DNA of 64,000 nucleotides, taken from contig CANJWZ010000020.1 of the NCBI GenBank assembly GCA_947478725.1, positions 1 to 64,000 of the forward strand, read 5' to 3'. This document shows positions 36,439-45,143 of this stretch, in pieces. The position numbers were made by a program, and so were the translations under genes. Under the pieces are notes generated by a model. The model ran no database searches, was not told the DNA's origin, and worked only from the letters and a program-made list of their open reading frames with translations. Each line of letters opens with the position of its first letter. The stretch's first letter is position 1. This stretch comes from Comamonadaceae bacterium. GTDB taxonomy: Bacteria > Pseudomonadota > Gammaproteobacteria > Burkholderiales > Burkholderiaceae_C.

Positions 36439-37236
36439 TCAGGTGTGGTTTGTCATGAGGGAGAAATCGCGCGCAAACTTCATCAGGTGTTGGCCACCAT
36501 CGACCAGCAAGGTGGTGCCGGTGATGGACTGGTTTTCGAGTGCGAATTTAACGGTGGCGGCCACATCAGCGGGCGTCGACGAGCGGCCCAGCGGTGACAG
36601 CTTGTGCAGCGCTTCAAACTGTGCGTCGCTCAGCAGGTGGCTGGTCAGTGTCAGGCCCGGCGCCACACCCACCACCCGCACCTGTGGAGCCAGTGCCATG
36701 GCCAGCATGGTGTTGGCGGCTTCGAGCGCCGCTTTGGACAGGGTGTAACTTAAAAAATCGGGGTTCTGGTTCCAGAGCTTTTGGTCCAGCAGATTGACCA
36801 CCGCTCCGCGAACCGGCTTTTCACCGCGCGCCTGGCGGCTGGCCAGATGCGTGTGCAGCGCTTGCGCCAGCAAGATCGGCGCGCCGGTGTTGCTGTGCAG
36901 GTGTTTTTCAAGTGCTGCAAAGCTGAAGCTGGCAGCATCGTCCTGCTCAAAGGTTGACGCGCTGTTGACGACGGCATCGATCTGGCCAAAGCGTTCAACC
37001 ACGCTCGGCACCAGCGCTTTGACTGCATTTTCGTCCCCTAAATCAGCCTCAAACAAGGCGGAATCGCCCTGAATACGTGTGCAGGCAGCTACGGTTTCAA
37101 CAGCATCTTGCGCAGAGCTGCGGTAGTGCACCGCCACTCGCCAGCCACCTGCGGCAAGTGCCAGGGCAATCTCGCGGCCCAGTCGTTTGGCTGCGCCGGT
37201 GACGAGAACGACAGGAGAGGGTGGGTGTTGTGACAT
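36439..37236 (-). CDS. SDR family oxidoreductase, pteridine reductase-like (FolM type)
   Basis: A 265-residue short-chain dehydrogenase. The cofactor loop VTGAAKRLGREIA lies near residue 12. The following HYRSS segment resembles the NADPH-binding His-Tyr-Arg of pteridine reductases. NSAS lies near 95 and the catalytic YTLSKAALE near 165. Adjacent folB supports a dihydropterin/dihydrofolate role, as for FolM. The ATG at 37236 was chosen; the track's TTG at 37263 is less likely because no ribosome binding site is seen for it. Confidence 0.84.
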   Translation of the reverse strand: MSQHPPSPVVLVTGAAKRLGREIALALAAGGWRVAVHYRSSAQDAVETVAACTRIQGDSALFEADLGDENAVKALVPSVVERFGQIDAVVNSASTFEQDDAASFSFAALEKHLHSNTGAPILLAQALHTHLASRQARGEKPVRGAVVNLLDQKLWNQNPDFLSYTLSKAALEAANTMLAMALAPQVRVVGVAPGLTLTSHLLSDAQFEALHKLSPLGRSSTPADVAATVKFALENQSITGTTLLVDGGQHLMKFARDFSLMTNHT

Positions 37237-37284
37237 GGGTGGGTAGGGGGCAATCGTTGACAATCTGAACTTAGACGCATTGCC

Positions 37285-38388
37285 ATGACAACCCCCATTT
37301 TAGCGACCCCCTTGCACATCCGAATCCACGAGGCCATAGCGCAAGCCGGCGGCTGGCTGGGCTTTGACGTGTTTATGAACATGGCGCTGTATACGCCCGG
37401 TCTGGGCTATTACGCCAACGACCTGCGCAAGTTTGGCTTGATGCCTGGCGGCCGGCTAGATGCTGGCAGCGATTTTGTGACCGCACCCGAGATGTCGCCG
37501 CGCTTTGGCCAGGCCCTGGCGCGGCAGATGGCCCAAGCGTTGGAGGCCACGGGCGTGCACCAGGTATGGGAGTTTGGTGCCGGCTCTGGCGCGCTGGCCG
37601 AGCAGATCTTGCAGGCACTTCCGCAAGTCACGCGCTACACCATTTTGGATGTGTCGGGCAGTTTGCGGGCCCGTCAGCAGCAGCGCCTGGCAGCCTTTGA
37701 GGGGCGCGTGCAATGGGCGACAGCCTTGCCCGACGCCATGCGCGGCGTGGTGATTGGCAATGAGGTGCTGGATGCCATGCCGGTGAAATTGCTGGCGCGC
37801 CTGAACGGCGTTTGGCACGAACGGGGTGTGGTGGTTCATCAAAGCGCCTTGACGTACGCCGACCAGCCGACCGACTTGAGGCCGCCCATCGAGGTGCCGG
37901 GCACACATGACTACCTGACTGAAATCCATCCGCAAGCCGAAGGCTTTGTGCGTACCCTGGCGGACAGGCTCGAAGCAGGCGCGATTTTCATGATCGACTA
38001 CGGCTTTCCCGAGCATGAGTACTACCACCCGCAGCGCAGCATGGGCACCGTGCTGTGCCACCGCGCGCATCAGGTGGATGCCGATGCACTGGTGCATGTG
38101 GGCAGCAAGGACATCACCGCGCATGTCAACTTCACCGGCATTGCCCTGGCTGGGCAAGAGGCCGGCTTGCCCGTGTTGGGTTATGCCGGGCAGGGGCGTT
38201 TTTTACTCAACTGCGGTGCGCTCGATGGGATGGAAAACGCGCCGATTGCCGATAAAACCATGGTGCAAAAGCTCATCAACGAACATGAAATGGGCGAGCT
38301 GTTCAAGGTGATCGCCTTCGGTGCGAAGCGCACGCCGGTGTGGCAGCCGATGGGCTTTTCGGTGGGCGACCGGACCCATACCTTATGA
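37285..38388 (+). CDS. MidA/NDUFAF7-family SAM-dependent methyltransferase
   Basis: A 367-residue protein of the DUF185 family. Family features are the N-terminal YYANDLRKFG block with DFVTAPEMSPRFG near residue 62, the SAM motif VWEFGAGSGALAEQ near 92, and IGNEVLDAMPVKLL near 155. Eukaryotic NDUFAF7 methylates a complex I arginine; the bacterial target is not established. It is divergent from the folM-like gene. Confidence 0.9.
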   Translation: MTTPILATPLHIRIHEAIAQAGGWLGFDVFMNMALYTPGLGYYANDLRKFGLMPGGRLDAGSDFVTAPEMSPRFGQALARQMAQALEATGVHQVWEFGAGSGALAEQILQALPQVTRYTILDVSGSLRARQQQRLAAFEGRVQWATALPDAMRGVVIGNEVLDAMPVKLLARLNGVWHERGVVVHQSALTYADQPTDLRPPIEVPGTHDYLTEIHPQAEGFVRTLADRLEAGAIFMIDYGFPEHEYYHPQRSMGTVLCHRAHQVDADALVHVGSKDITAHVNFTGIALAGQEAGLPVLGYAGQGRFLLNCGALDGMENAPIADKTMVQKLINEHEMGELFKVIAFGAKRTPVWQPMGFSVGDRTHTL

Positions 38389-38389
38389 G

Positions 38390-38476
38390 CCCCCACGTTC
38401 ACTCACGTCGTTTAATTTTCTGCCCCCCGAGGGGGCCGTTTTTCCGTTGGGGCGGCCCGGCGGGAAAACATTTTTT
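38390..38476 (-). repeat. GC-rich dispersed repeat (family A)
   Basis: In reverse orientation it reads CCCCCACG..., then TGCCCCCCGAGGGGGCC, then GGGCGGCCCGGCG. It separates the methyltransferase and DUF2905 genes and creates the long track ORF starting at 38321. Confidence 0.88.
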
Positions 38477-38491
38477 GCAAAGCTTTCGCGC

Positions 38492-38686
38492 ATGATTCGC
38501 TGGATGATCGTTATTTTTCTGACCCTGGTGTTTATCAGCGCGCTCACGCCGTGGCTGAACAAGCTGGGCTTTGGCAAACTGCCGGGCGACTTGCGCTTCA
38601 AGCTGTTTGGCAAGGAGCGCTACATTCCGCTGACCACCACCATTTTGCTGAGTCTGGTGGCCAGCATCGTGTCGCAGCTAATTTGA
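38492..38686 (+). CDS. DUF2905 small membrane protein
   Basis: A 64-residue inner-membrane protein with two hydrophobic helices (about residues 4-20 and 45-62) joined by the family loop LGKLPGDLRF-like GFGKLPGDLRFKLFGKERYIPL. The ATG at 38492 (MIRWMIVIF) was chosen over the track start, which is repeat sequence. It overlaps cca by 9 bp tail to tail. Function unknown. Confidence 0.88.
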   Translation: MIRWMIVIFLTLVFISALTPWLNKLGFGKLPGDLRFKLFGKERYIPLTTTILLSLVASIVSQLI

Positions 38687-39967
38687 CGACTGGATCTGCT
38701 GCGCCACTGCCGTCACCCGCGCAGCATGCACCCGCTCACCGATTTTTTTGCCATCCAGCCCCTCGGCCTGCGCCGCCTCGGCAATCACGCTGGTCATCAC
38801 CGACTGCGCGGCTTTCAGCACACCCGCCAGCCGCTGGCGCGGCGGGTAGGGCGATTCATGCAGCCCCAGCCGCCCGCGCGCATCGCACTCGCAGGCCAGC
38901 AGCACAGCGGCAAAACGCTGCGGCTTGCGAAAGGCATCGCAGCGCTCCAGCAACCGAACCAGCGCGGCGGCACTGAAGTCAGCACTGCGGTGAATGTTGC
39001 CGTGCTCCATGGCTACGACGTCGGCCAGCTCGCGGCATTCAACCGGTACGCGCAGTCGTTCACAAACGGTTTTTGATAACTTGGCGCTGCGGAGTTCATG
39101 ACCGATGTGGCGCGGAATTAAATTGGGGTCAGACTCCAATCTAATTCCTTTGCCCAGGTCATGCATCAGGCAGGCAAAGCGCACTGGCAAGGGTGCGTCC
39201 TGTCGCGCCGCCATATCAAGCACCATCATGAGATGCACACCGGTATCGACCTCGGGGTGATGGTCCGCACGCTGCGGCACCCCCCACAGCCGGTTGACTT
39301 CCGGCAACAAACGCTCAAGCGCGCCGCATTCGCGCAGCACCTCGAACATGCGCGATGGTTTTGCGTCCATCAAACCGCGCGACAGTTCTTGCCACACACG
39401 CTCGGCCACCAGCGCGTCGGCTTCGCCATCCGCCACCATGTCCTTCATCAGCTGCAGGGTCTCAGGCGCAACACTAAAGTCATGAAAGCGCGCCGCAAAC
39501 CGCGCGACCCGCAGAATGCGTACCGGGTCTTCGCGAAAGGCATCGGTCACGTGGCGCAGCAGTTTGGCGTTGATGTCGCGCTGGCCGCCATAGGGGTCGA
39601 TCAGATCGGCAGGGGTCAGGTCCACATCGGTGCCAAATTGCCCGGTAGACCGGTCAATCAATGCGCAGGCGGCGATGGCGTTGATGGTCAGGTCGCGCCG
39701 CGCCAGGTCTTGCTCCAGCGTGACATCAGGCGCCGCATGCACCGCAAAGCCGTGATAGCCTTTTGCGGTTTTGCGCTCGGTGCGGGCCAGGGCGTATTCT
39801 TCTTTGGTCGTGGGGTGAAGAAACACCGGAAAGTCTTTGCCGACAGGCAAAAAGCCGCGTGCCACCAGTTCTTCAGGCGTGCTGCCCACCACCACCCAGT
39901 CGCGGTCTTGCACAGGCAAGCTCAGCAAGGCATCGCGAACCGCACCGCCAACCATGAAAATTTCCAT
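38678..39967 (-). CDS. cca: CCA-adding enzyme with HD domain
   Basis: A 429-residue class II tRNA nucleotidyltransferase that completes tRNA 3' CCA ends. MVGGAVRDALL lies at residue 5, the metal-binding region DRDWVVVG near 22, and RRDLTINAIA near 90. The HD phosphohydrolase domain has CLMHDLGKG near residue 260, as in the multifunctional E. coli-type enzyme. Just after this motif a REP-like palindrome (39114-39148) is read in frame as RLESDPNLI and lengthens the loop by about 3 residues compared with E. coli. Confidence 0.95.
   Translation of the reverse strand: MEIFMVGGAVRDALLSLPVQDRDWVVVGSTPEELVARGFLPVGKDFPVFLHPTTKEEYALARTERKTAKGYHGFAVHAAPDVTLEQDLARRDLTINAIAACALIDRSTGQFGTDVDLTPADLIDPYGGQRDINAKLLRHVTDAFREDPVRILRVARFAARFHDFSVAPETLQLMKDMVADGEADALVAERVWQELSRGLMDAKPSRMFEVLRECGALERLLPEVNRLWGVPQRADHHPEVDTGVHLMMVLDMAARQDAPLPVRFACLMHDLGKGIRLESDPNLIPRHIGHELRSAKLSKTVCERLRVPVECRELADVVAMEHGNIHRSADFSAAALVRLLERCDAFRKPQRFAAVLLACECDARGRLGLHESPYPPRQRLAGVLKAAQSVMTSVIAEAAQAEGLDGKKIGERVHAARVTAVAQQIQSSN
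39114..39148. repeat. REP-like palindrome inside cca
   Basis: The arms GGAATTAAATTGG and CCAATCTAATTCC (12 of 13 pair) flank GGTCAGACT. The GGGGTCAGAC core resembles REP elements linked to RAYT (Y1) transposases. It is inside the coding sequence, in frame. Confidence 0.75.
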
Positions 39968-40004
39968 GGGGGAAGTTTAGCGGTCTGGCCCGTTGCGGTT
40001 TGCC

Positions 40005-40688
40005 TCAAGGCTGCAAGCGGTAGGGCTCTTCAAAATCCCGAAAGTCGTTTTCAAGCAGCGCATCATCAATCCACGCCTTCACACCGGCTGTGGCGCACAG
40101 CCTGTGGATGTACGCGGTGATGCGGGCAGGCACCGGCAGGGCGTAGGTCTTCAAGCGCATGGCCACGGGCGCGTAGTAGGCATCAGCAATGCTGAACTCG
40201 CCAAACAGCATCGGGCCGCTGTGCTGGGTTAACAGCTCGTCCCACATCGCCACCACGCGCGCCAGGTCTGCACGCACAGCAGGCTTGTCGCGCCAGATCA
40301 GCTGGCCTATGTCTGGCAGGCTGGCTTCGATGTTCATCGGGCAGGCAGAGCGCAGTGCCGCAAAGCCGCTGTGCATGTCAGCGCAGACCGATCTGGCCCG
40401 GGCGCGCGCTTTTGAGTCTTGCGGCCAGAGGTTTTTTTCATGAAATTGCTCGGCCAGATATTCGGCTATCGCCAGTGTGTCCCAGACCACCAAACCGTCA
40501 TCCACCAGCACAGGGACTTTGCCGACGGGCGACACCGAATCGACCGTTTTGCGAAATTCCGAGCCGGCCTGAAACGCGTCAAACCTGACCATGACCTCTT
40601 CAAACGGGATGCCGCACTGTTTGAGCAAGACCCAGGGCCGCATCGACCAGGATGAATAGTTTTTGTTGCCTATGTAGAGCTTGAGCAT
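40005..40688 (-). CDS. Glutathione S-transferase family protein
   Basis: A 227-residue GST. The thioredoxin-like N-terminal domain starts MLKLYIGNKNYSSWSMRPWV, with the Ser typical of YfcF/zeta-like active sites. The cis-proline is in VGKVPVLVDDG near residue 53, and an all-helical C-terminal domain contains SIADAYYAPVAMRL near 170. The ATG at 40688 has AAGGAAGT upstream, so the track start at 40757 was rejected. Substrate unknown. Confidence 0.9.
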   Translation of the reverse strand: MLKLYIGNKNYSSWSMRPWVLLKQCGIPFEEVMVRFDAFQAGSEFRKTVDSVSPVGKVPVLVDDGLVVWDTLAIAEYLAEQFHEKNLWPQDSKARARARSVCADMHSGFAALRSACPMNIEASLPDIGQLIWRDKPAVRADLARVVAMWDELLTQHSGPMLFGEFSIADAYYAPVAMRLKTYALPVPARITAYIHRLCATAGVKAWIDDALLENDFRDFEEPYRLQP

Positions 40689-40781
40689 GGTGACTTCCTT
40701 ATGTACTTGTGTGCGGGTACGCCATGCTAGCGCGGCATCAACTATTGATTGATGCAAAAACTCAGGCGAATTGATGCCGAA

Positions 40782-41726
40782 TTAAAACCGTCCGGCCGTC
40801 TTGCGCTTGGCTGTCAAGCCGCTGCGCAGGCCTTGCGCGCCCAAGTAAAACGGCACCACCGCACTCAGGGCAGATGGTGTGATGCCCAAGGCTTGCAGGC
40901 CAGGCAGGGTGCCGCCGGAGATGTTGTCAACCTTCATCGCGTCCAGATTGTCACGGCTCATGATGGGCTCCCCGGGGGCGAGCTCCATCAGGCCGGCCTG
41001 GATGCGTGCCAGCGCGTCGGGCAGTCCGATGACAGGCTTTTCGTGGCCGCTGTACTGGCCCGCCAGTTGCACCAGCTGCTTGAGCGTGAAAACTTCCGGG
41101 CCGCAGGCTTCGTAGGTTTGGCCGATGGTTGATTTGTCTTCAAGGCACTTGACCAGTGCCGTTGCCACGTCTTCAACCCACACCGGTTGAAATCTGGCGG
41201 TGCTGCCCGCCAGCGGGATGAACGGAAACAGCTTTTGCAGCGATGCAAAGGTGTTTAAAAACTTGTCTTCAGCGCCAAAAATCACGCTGGGCCGCAGCAC
41301 GCTGATGTCCAGGCCAGAGCTCTTCAGCACCGCTTCGCCGCGCGCTTTGCTGCGCTGGTACATGGACGGGGCCTTCAGATCTGCACCCAGCGAGCTGACA
41401 TGGACGATGCGCCGCTGCTCGGCGGCAGTGCAGGCTTTGACAAGTGCCGCGGGCAATTGCACATGGGCTTTGTCAAAAGCAGCTTCGCTGCCATGCAGGA
41501 TGGCCACCAGATTGACCACGGCATCATGCTCGGCCAGCAGCGGCGTGAGGGTGGCCGCGTCATGGGCCGAGCCTTCCAGCACGTCGACCATCGGCAGCAT
41601 CTGCACATGCCTGGCGTTTGAACGCCTGCGGGTCAACACGGTGGTGCGGTAATCGCCTTCGGCCAGCTTTTCACACAGGTGGCGGCCGACAAAACCAGTA
41701 CCGCCAAGAATGAGGATTTTTTTCAT
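40782..41726 (-). CDS. NDUFA9-like NAD(P)-binding epimerase/dehydratase family protein
   Basis: A 314-residue atypical SDR. The cofactor loop is ILGGTGFVGRHLCEKL at residue 6. The YQRSKARGE motif lies near 125, in the position of YxxxK. The domain order and the FQPVWVEDVATAL block near 185 match the complex I NDUFA9-like group. The stand-alone function in bacteria is not defined. A family B repeat lies upstream. Confidence 0.85.
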   Translation of the reverse strand: MKKILILGGTGFVGRHLCEKLAEGDYRTTVLTRRRSNARHVQMLPMVDVLEGSAHDAATLTPLLAEHDAVVNLVAILHGSEAAFDKAHVQLPAALVKACTAAEQRRIVHVSSLGADLKAPSMYQRSKARGEAVLKSSGLDISVLRPSVIFGAEDKFLNTFASLQKLFPFIPLAGSTARFQPVWVEDVATALVKCLEDKSTIGQTYEACGPEVFTLKQLVQLAGQYSGHEKPVIGLPDALARIQAGLMELAPGEPIMSRDNLDAMKVDNISGGTLPGLQALGITPSALSAVVPFYLGAQGLRSGLTAKRKTAGRF

Positions 41727-41784
41727 GGTGCTAATTTAGCGGTTTCGACTGAGTTTTGCTCAAAAAAGGCCATTTTCACGTGCA

Positions 41785-41842
41785 TTATGGCTGCAGCCCA
41801 ATATTTGCTTGGTCGAGTAGCTACTTATTCGATAGCGTTCAT
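41785..41842 (-). repeat. Dispersed repeat (family B)
   Basis: On the minus strand it reads GCTATCGAATAAGTAGCTAC followed by AAGCAAATATTGGGCTGCAG. It lies in the gap between slt and the NDUFA9-like gene. Confidence 0.8.
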
Positions 41843-41845
41843 CGG

Positions 41846-43855
41846 TCAGGGTAGCGTCTTATCGGTCTCGGGTTGGCTGGCATCGCGCGGCCCGACAGTG
41901 CCCAGCCTTGCTTTCAGCGATTGCGGCTGGCCCGTCAAGATGGCGGCGTAGTTGGTGGTGTTGGAAAGAACTTTTTTGACATAGTCACGGGTTTCCAGAA
42001 AAGGCACGCTTTCAGCCCAGATGGCGGCCTCGACCGTCGGGCTGCCAGACTGTCCGCGCCATGTTCTTGGTCGACCCGGCCCGGCGTTGTAGGCGGCAGC
42101 GGCCATGGGCATGGAGCCGCCCACGTCGTCCAGCACCAGTTTCAAATACCCTGTGCCGATGGCGATGTTGGTGTCACGGTCTGTGATCATGTTGGCTGTA
42201 AAGCCTGTCATGCCAATGCGCCGTGCTGTCTCGCGGGCGGTGGCGGGCATGACCTGCATCAGGCCGGATGCGCCCACGCCGGATCTAGCATCCATGATGA
42301 AGCGGCTTTCCTGCCGGATCAGCCCGTACACATAAGCCGGGTCCAGGTTGATGCTTTGCGCGCGTTTCACAACGGCCTCCTTGAAAGGCATCGGGAAGCG
42401 CTGCTCCAGGTCAATCAAGGCCTTGGTGCGCTCGCTGGTGTTGATGCAGCGGTCCCAGATTTGTTTGTCGCAGGCAAACTGCGCGGCAGCCAGCAGCTCG
42501 CGGTCGCTCATGCCGCCCGGTTTGGCCAGGTTGGTGCTGTAGTTCCATTCCCGCACGCCTTCTGGCCGCAAGCCAATCGCGATGGCGTAGGCGGCGCGGT
42601 TCAGTCCGGCGTTCAGCCGTGCATTTTCTTTTTCTTCGGGGCTGACGGGTGCTGGCTTGGATGGGGCGACGATTTTTTGGCCGAGTTCCTCCAGTGCCAG
42701 TTGCTCGTAGAAGCCGCGCACCGATGCGATCGACTGGTACAGAGCCACCGCCTCGGGGTTGCCGGCCTGCGTTGTTGCCACCAGGGCACGAGCCCTCCAG
42801 TACACCCAGACGGGTTCGGCTTTGGCGGCTTCGCTCATGGCTTTGGTGGCGTTCAGCACGTCGCGCCATCGGGGTTGCCCGCCAGCCCGCAGGGCTGCGC
42901 GCACCTTCCAGCCCAGCATGTCGTCGGTCAGGTCGGTGTCTTGGCTGACCTTGTTGTAATGGCCCAGAGCCTCGGCTGCGGGTACGGTGCCCAGCCGTGT
43001 GGCAGTTTGCTTGCCAATCAGGCCCCAGACCCAGTTGCGTTCTTCGCTGGTGAGCTGGTTGCCCCACTTGGCGTCCATCATGGCAGCAGCGCTTTCTGCC
43101 CCCGATGTGTCTGCGCTGGCCATTTTGACAAGCGCCAGGGTGATCAGTTCTTTGCGCGTGTTGCGAAGCGCAATGTTTTTTTCTGTCAAAAACCGGGCCG
43201 GGCTGTTGATGAGTTGGACCACCATGCCCACTGATTCTGGCGAGACGATGGCCACCGCATCGCGCCCGGCACCCGGCCGATTGGACTCCAGTGCCAGCCG
43301 TGCTTTTTGCCACACGTCCAGTCCGTTCATGTTTTTGGCGCCGACCAGCCGTTCGGCAGCGGCCCGGCAGCCGTCATCAGATTCGCGCTGGGCGTGCCAG
43401 TTTTTGCGCACCTCGTCCGACAGTCGCGCGTCGGCTGCCGGGTTTTTCAAGTGCTCAACCAGCAGTGCGTAGCAACGTATTTCCTTGTCGTCACCCATTC
43501 GGTAGTTGGGGTATTCGGCGTCAAAGGCGGGCCAGTCGCGCCTTTGCCCCAGCAGCAGCAGCCAGTCGGCCCGCAAGCGGTCTTCCTGGTAGGTACCGGG
43601 GTAGCGGGCAAAAAAGTCTTGGACGTCGCGCGTGCTGGCGTCGTCCAGCCGCGCTTTGAGCTCCCAGTAAGCGGCATAGGGTTCGAGTGCATGCCCCCTG
43701 GCTTGTGGCAACAGTGCCGCCAGTTTTTTGCGATCACCCCGCTTGAACGCCTGATTCATCTCGACAATCAGGCTGTCGCCCGCTGTGCTTTGGGCGAAGG
43801 CAACAGGCCCCCAAAAAGTGGCCATAACGAGGGTGCATAGAAATTTGGATAGCAT
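41846..43855 (-). CDS. Soluble lytic murein transglycosylase (Slt type)
   Basis: A 669-residue periplasmic enzyme that cleaves peptidoglycan glycan strands. It has a signal peptide (residues 1-22, ending PVAFAQ), a long helical superhelix (about 30-480) and a C-terminal SLT domain. The catalytic Glu is in LIRQESRF near residue 515, followed by GASGLMQVMP near 530 and AAAYNAGPGR near 590. The ATG at 43855 follows a TTG counted by the track. It is divergent from the 5-FCL gene with only 9 bp between the start codons. Confidence 0.94.
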   Translation of the reverse strand: MLSKFLCTLVMATFWGPVAFAQSTAGDSLIVEMNQAFKRGDRKKLAALLPQARGHALEPYAAYWELKARLDDASTRDVQDFFARYPGTYQEDRLRADWLLLLGQRRDWPAFDAEYPNYRMGDDKEIRCYALLVEHLKNPAADARLSDEVRKNWHAQRESDDGCRAAAERLVGAKNMNGLDVWQKARLALESNRPGAGRDAVAIVSPESVGMVVQLINSPARFLTEKNIALRNTRKELITLALVKMASADTSGAESAAAMMDAKWGNQLTSEERNWVWGLIGKQTATRLGTVPAAEALGHYNKVSQDTDLTDDMLGWKVRAALRAGGQPRWRDVLNATKAMSEAAKAEPVWVYWRARALVATTQAGNPEAVALYQSIASVRGFYEQLALEELGQKIVAPSKPAPVSPEEKENARLNAGLNRAAYAIAIGLRPEGVREWNYSTNLAKPGGMSDRELLAAAQFACDKQIWDRCINTSERTKALIDLEQRFPMPFKEAVVKRAQSINLDPAYVYGLIRQESRFIMDARSGVGASGLMQVMPATARETARRIGMTGFTANMITDRDTNIAIGTGYLKLVLDDVGGSMPMAAAAYNAGPGRPRTWRGQSGSPTVEAAIWAESVPFLETRDYVKKVLSNTTNYAAILTGQPQSLKARLGTVGPRDASQPETDKTLP

Positions 43856-43864
43856 CAAGGGATT

Positions 43865-44449
43865 ATGGACAAATTAACCGAACGACAAAGTAAGCGCAAG
43901 GCCCTGATTGAAGAACGGCTCAATCTGCCGGACCGCCTGCAGCGAGCCGACTTGCTGCAGCGCGTGATGCGCATCTGGCTGTTTGGCCGCACCGACCAGG
44001 TGATTGGCGCGTATTGGCCGATCAAAGGCGAGTTTGATCCGCTGCCTGCGCTGCACCGCTGGAAAGAAGACGGCGAGCTGCTCGATGAACCGCAGCTGCG
44101 CCGCATTGGCCTGCCGGTGGTCGACAAAGTCCATAAAACCCTGACCTTTCACGCCTGGTACCCGGGCTGCCCGATGGAAGAAGACGCTTACGGCATTCCC
44201 AAACCCAAAGACACCGAAGTGATCGTGCCCACCCTGCTGTTTGTGCCCTGCGTCGGCTATGGGCCGGGCGGCTTCAGGCTCGGCTATGGCGGCGGCTTTT
44301 ATGACCGCACACTGGCAACGCTTCTGCCCAAGCCGTTCACCGTGGGGCTGGGCTACACCAACGGCTGGCTGCCGGATATGGAGTCTGAGCCGCATGATGT
44401 GCCGCTGGATGCGCTGCTCAATGACAACGGCGTGGTCTGGCCGGTTTAG
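43865..44449 (+). CDS. 5-formyltetrahydrofolate cyclo-ligase
   Basis: A 194-residue ATP-dependent enzyme that converts 5-formyl-THF to methenyl-THF. The N-terminal helix has RQSKRKALIEERL-type basic residues. The ATP loop is in GGFRLGYGGGFYDRTLA near residue 138, and VPTLLFVPCVGY lies near 121. Starts of this gene and of slt nearly touch, so both promoters must lie inside the opposite genes or in upstream overlap. Confidence 0.93.
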   Translation: MDKLTERQSKRKALIEERLNLPDRLQRADLLQRVMRIWLFGRTDQVIGAYWPIKGEFDPLPALHRWKEDGELLDEPQLRRIGLPVVDKVHKTLTFHAWYPGCPMEEDAYGIPKPKDTEVIVPTLLFVPCVGYGPGGFRLGYGGGFYDRTLATLLPKPFTVGLGYTNGWLPDMESEPHDVPLDALLNDNGVVWPV

Positions 44450-44450
44450 T

Positions 44451-44490
44451 AAGCCCCCACGCTTGCCCGCTACGTGTGGCCCCTGCTTGA
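44451..44490 (-). repeat. Partial GC-rich repeat (family A) remnant
   Basis: AGCCCCCACGCTTGCCCGCT followed by GTGGCCCC resembles one end of the family A element without the core. Confidence 0.5.
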
Positions 44491-44518
44491 AAAGAATCCT
44501 ACTCACGAGAGTTCATGA

Positions 44519-44548
44519 TTTGCCAAAATTTGCCAAAGCTGCTAATCT
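44519..44548 (+). promoter_or_regulatory. parDE promoter with direct repeats
   Basis: A -35-like TTGCCA (44520-44525) and a -10 TAATCT (44543-44548) are separated by 17 bp. TTTGCCAAA occurs twice, 10 bp apart (44519 and 44529), overlapping the -35 and spacer. The repeat is well placed as the antitoxin binding site. Confidence 0.6.
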
Positions 44549-44554
44549 AAAGCG

Positions 44555-44794
44555 ATGACCACCATGAATATCTCGTTGCCCGACAGCATGAAAGCCTATG
44601 TCGATCAGCGCGTCAGCCAAGAGGGTTACGGCACGTCGAGTGAATATGTGCGCGAACTCATTCGGCGTGACAAAGACCGTAGTCAACTGCGTGCCATGAT
44701 GCTCAAAGGTTTAGACTCCCCGGCTATCGGGCAAGCCGATACAGCGTATTTTCAAAGCTTGCGCAAGCGTGTAGAGCAACGAAAAAAAGCATGA
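44555..44794 (+). CDS. ParD-family antitoxin
   Basis: A 79-residue ribbon-helix-helix protein. The N-terminal strand MNISLPDSMKAYVDQRV and the SSEYVRELIRRDKDR helix match ParD/CopG-type antitoxins that bind DNA as dimers and neutralise ParE. The start MTTM has two in-frame ATGs. It overlaps the toxin gene by 4 bp, the usual coupling. Confidence 0.9.
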   Translation: MTTMNISLPDSMKAYVDQRVSQEGYGTSSEYVRELIRRDKDRSQLRAMMLKGLDSPAIGQADTAYFQSLRKRVEQRKKA

Positions 44795-45108
44795 AGCCTT
44801 TGGTGCGGCTGCTTCAAGCCGACCTGGATGTTGAGGGGGCGCTTGCCCATTACGCGGCTGAAGCACCGCACGTGGCATTGAGCTTTCTGGATGCGCTTGA
44901 AAAGGCGTATTTGCACATTCAACGCCAGCCTGGTACGGGATCCCTTCGTTATGCCCACGCTTTAGACATTCCTGGCCTTCGGTTTTGGCCTTGTCAACGT
45001 TTTCCGCACATGGTGTTTTATGTGGAGCGCGATGAAAACATCGCTTTAGTCCGTGTCTTGCATGGCAGCCGTGATATTCCGGCTAGTTTTCACGAATTGT
45101 CCGACTGA
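44791..45108 (+). CDS. ParE-family toxin (RelE/ParE superfamily)
   Basis: A 105-residue toxin. Two N-terminal helices (AHYAAEAPHVALSFLDALEKAY) are followed by the RQPGTGS turn, LRFWPCQRFPHMVFYVE strands and a C-terminal VLHGSRDIP, all typical of the ParE fold. ParE toxins inhibit DNA gyrase. The ATG overlaps the antitoxin stop. Confidence 0.9.
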   Translation: MKPLVRLLQADLDVEGALAHYAAEAPHVALSFLDALEKAYLHIQRQPGTGSLRYAHALDIPGLRFWPCQRFPHMVFYVERDENIALVRVLHGSRDIPASFHELSD

Positions 45109-45143
45109 CCGCCTCACCGACTGATCGGCTGCTTCGCCAGCGC

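Noticed and set aside
39161-40120. 319-codon plus-strand ORF opposite cca
   Set aside because: It is antisense to a well-supported cca gene and no domain is visible.
41873-43234. 453-codon plus-strand ORF opposite slt
   Set aside because: It is antisense to a complete lytic transglycosylase and its translation has no recognisable domain. It is a typical high-GC shadow ORF.
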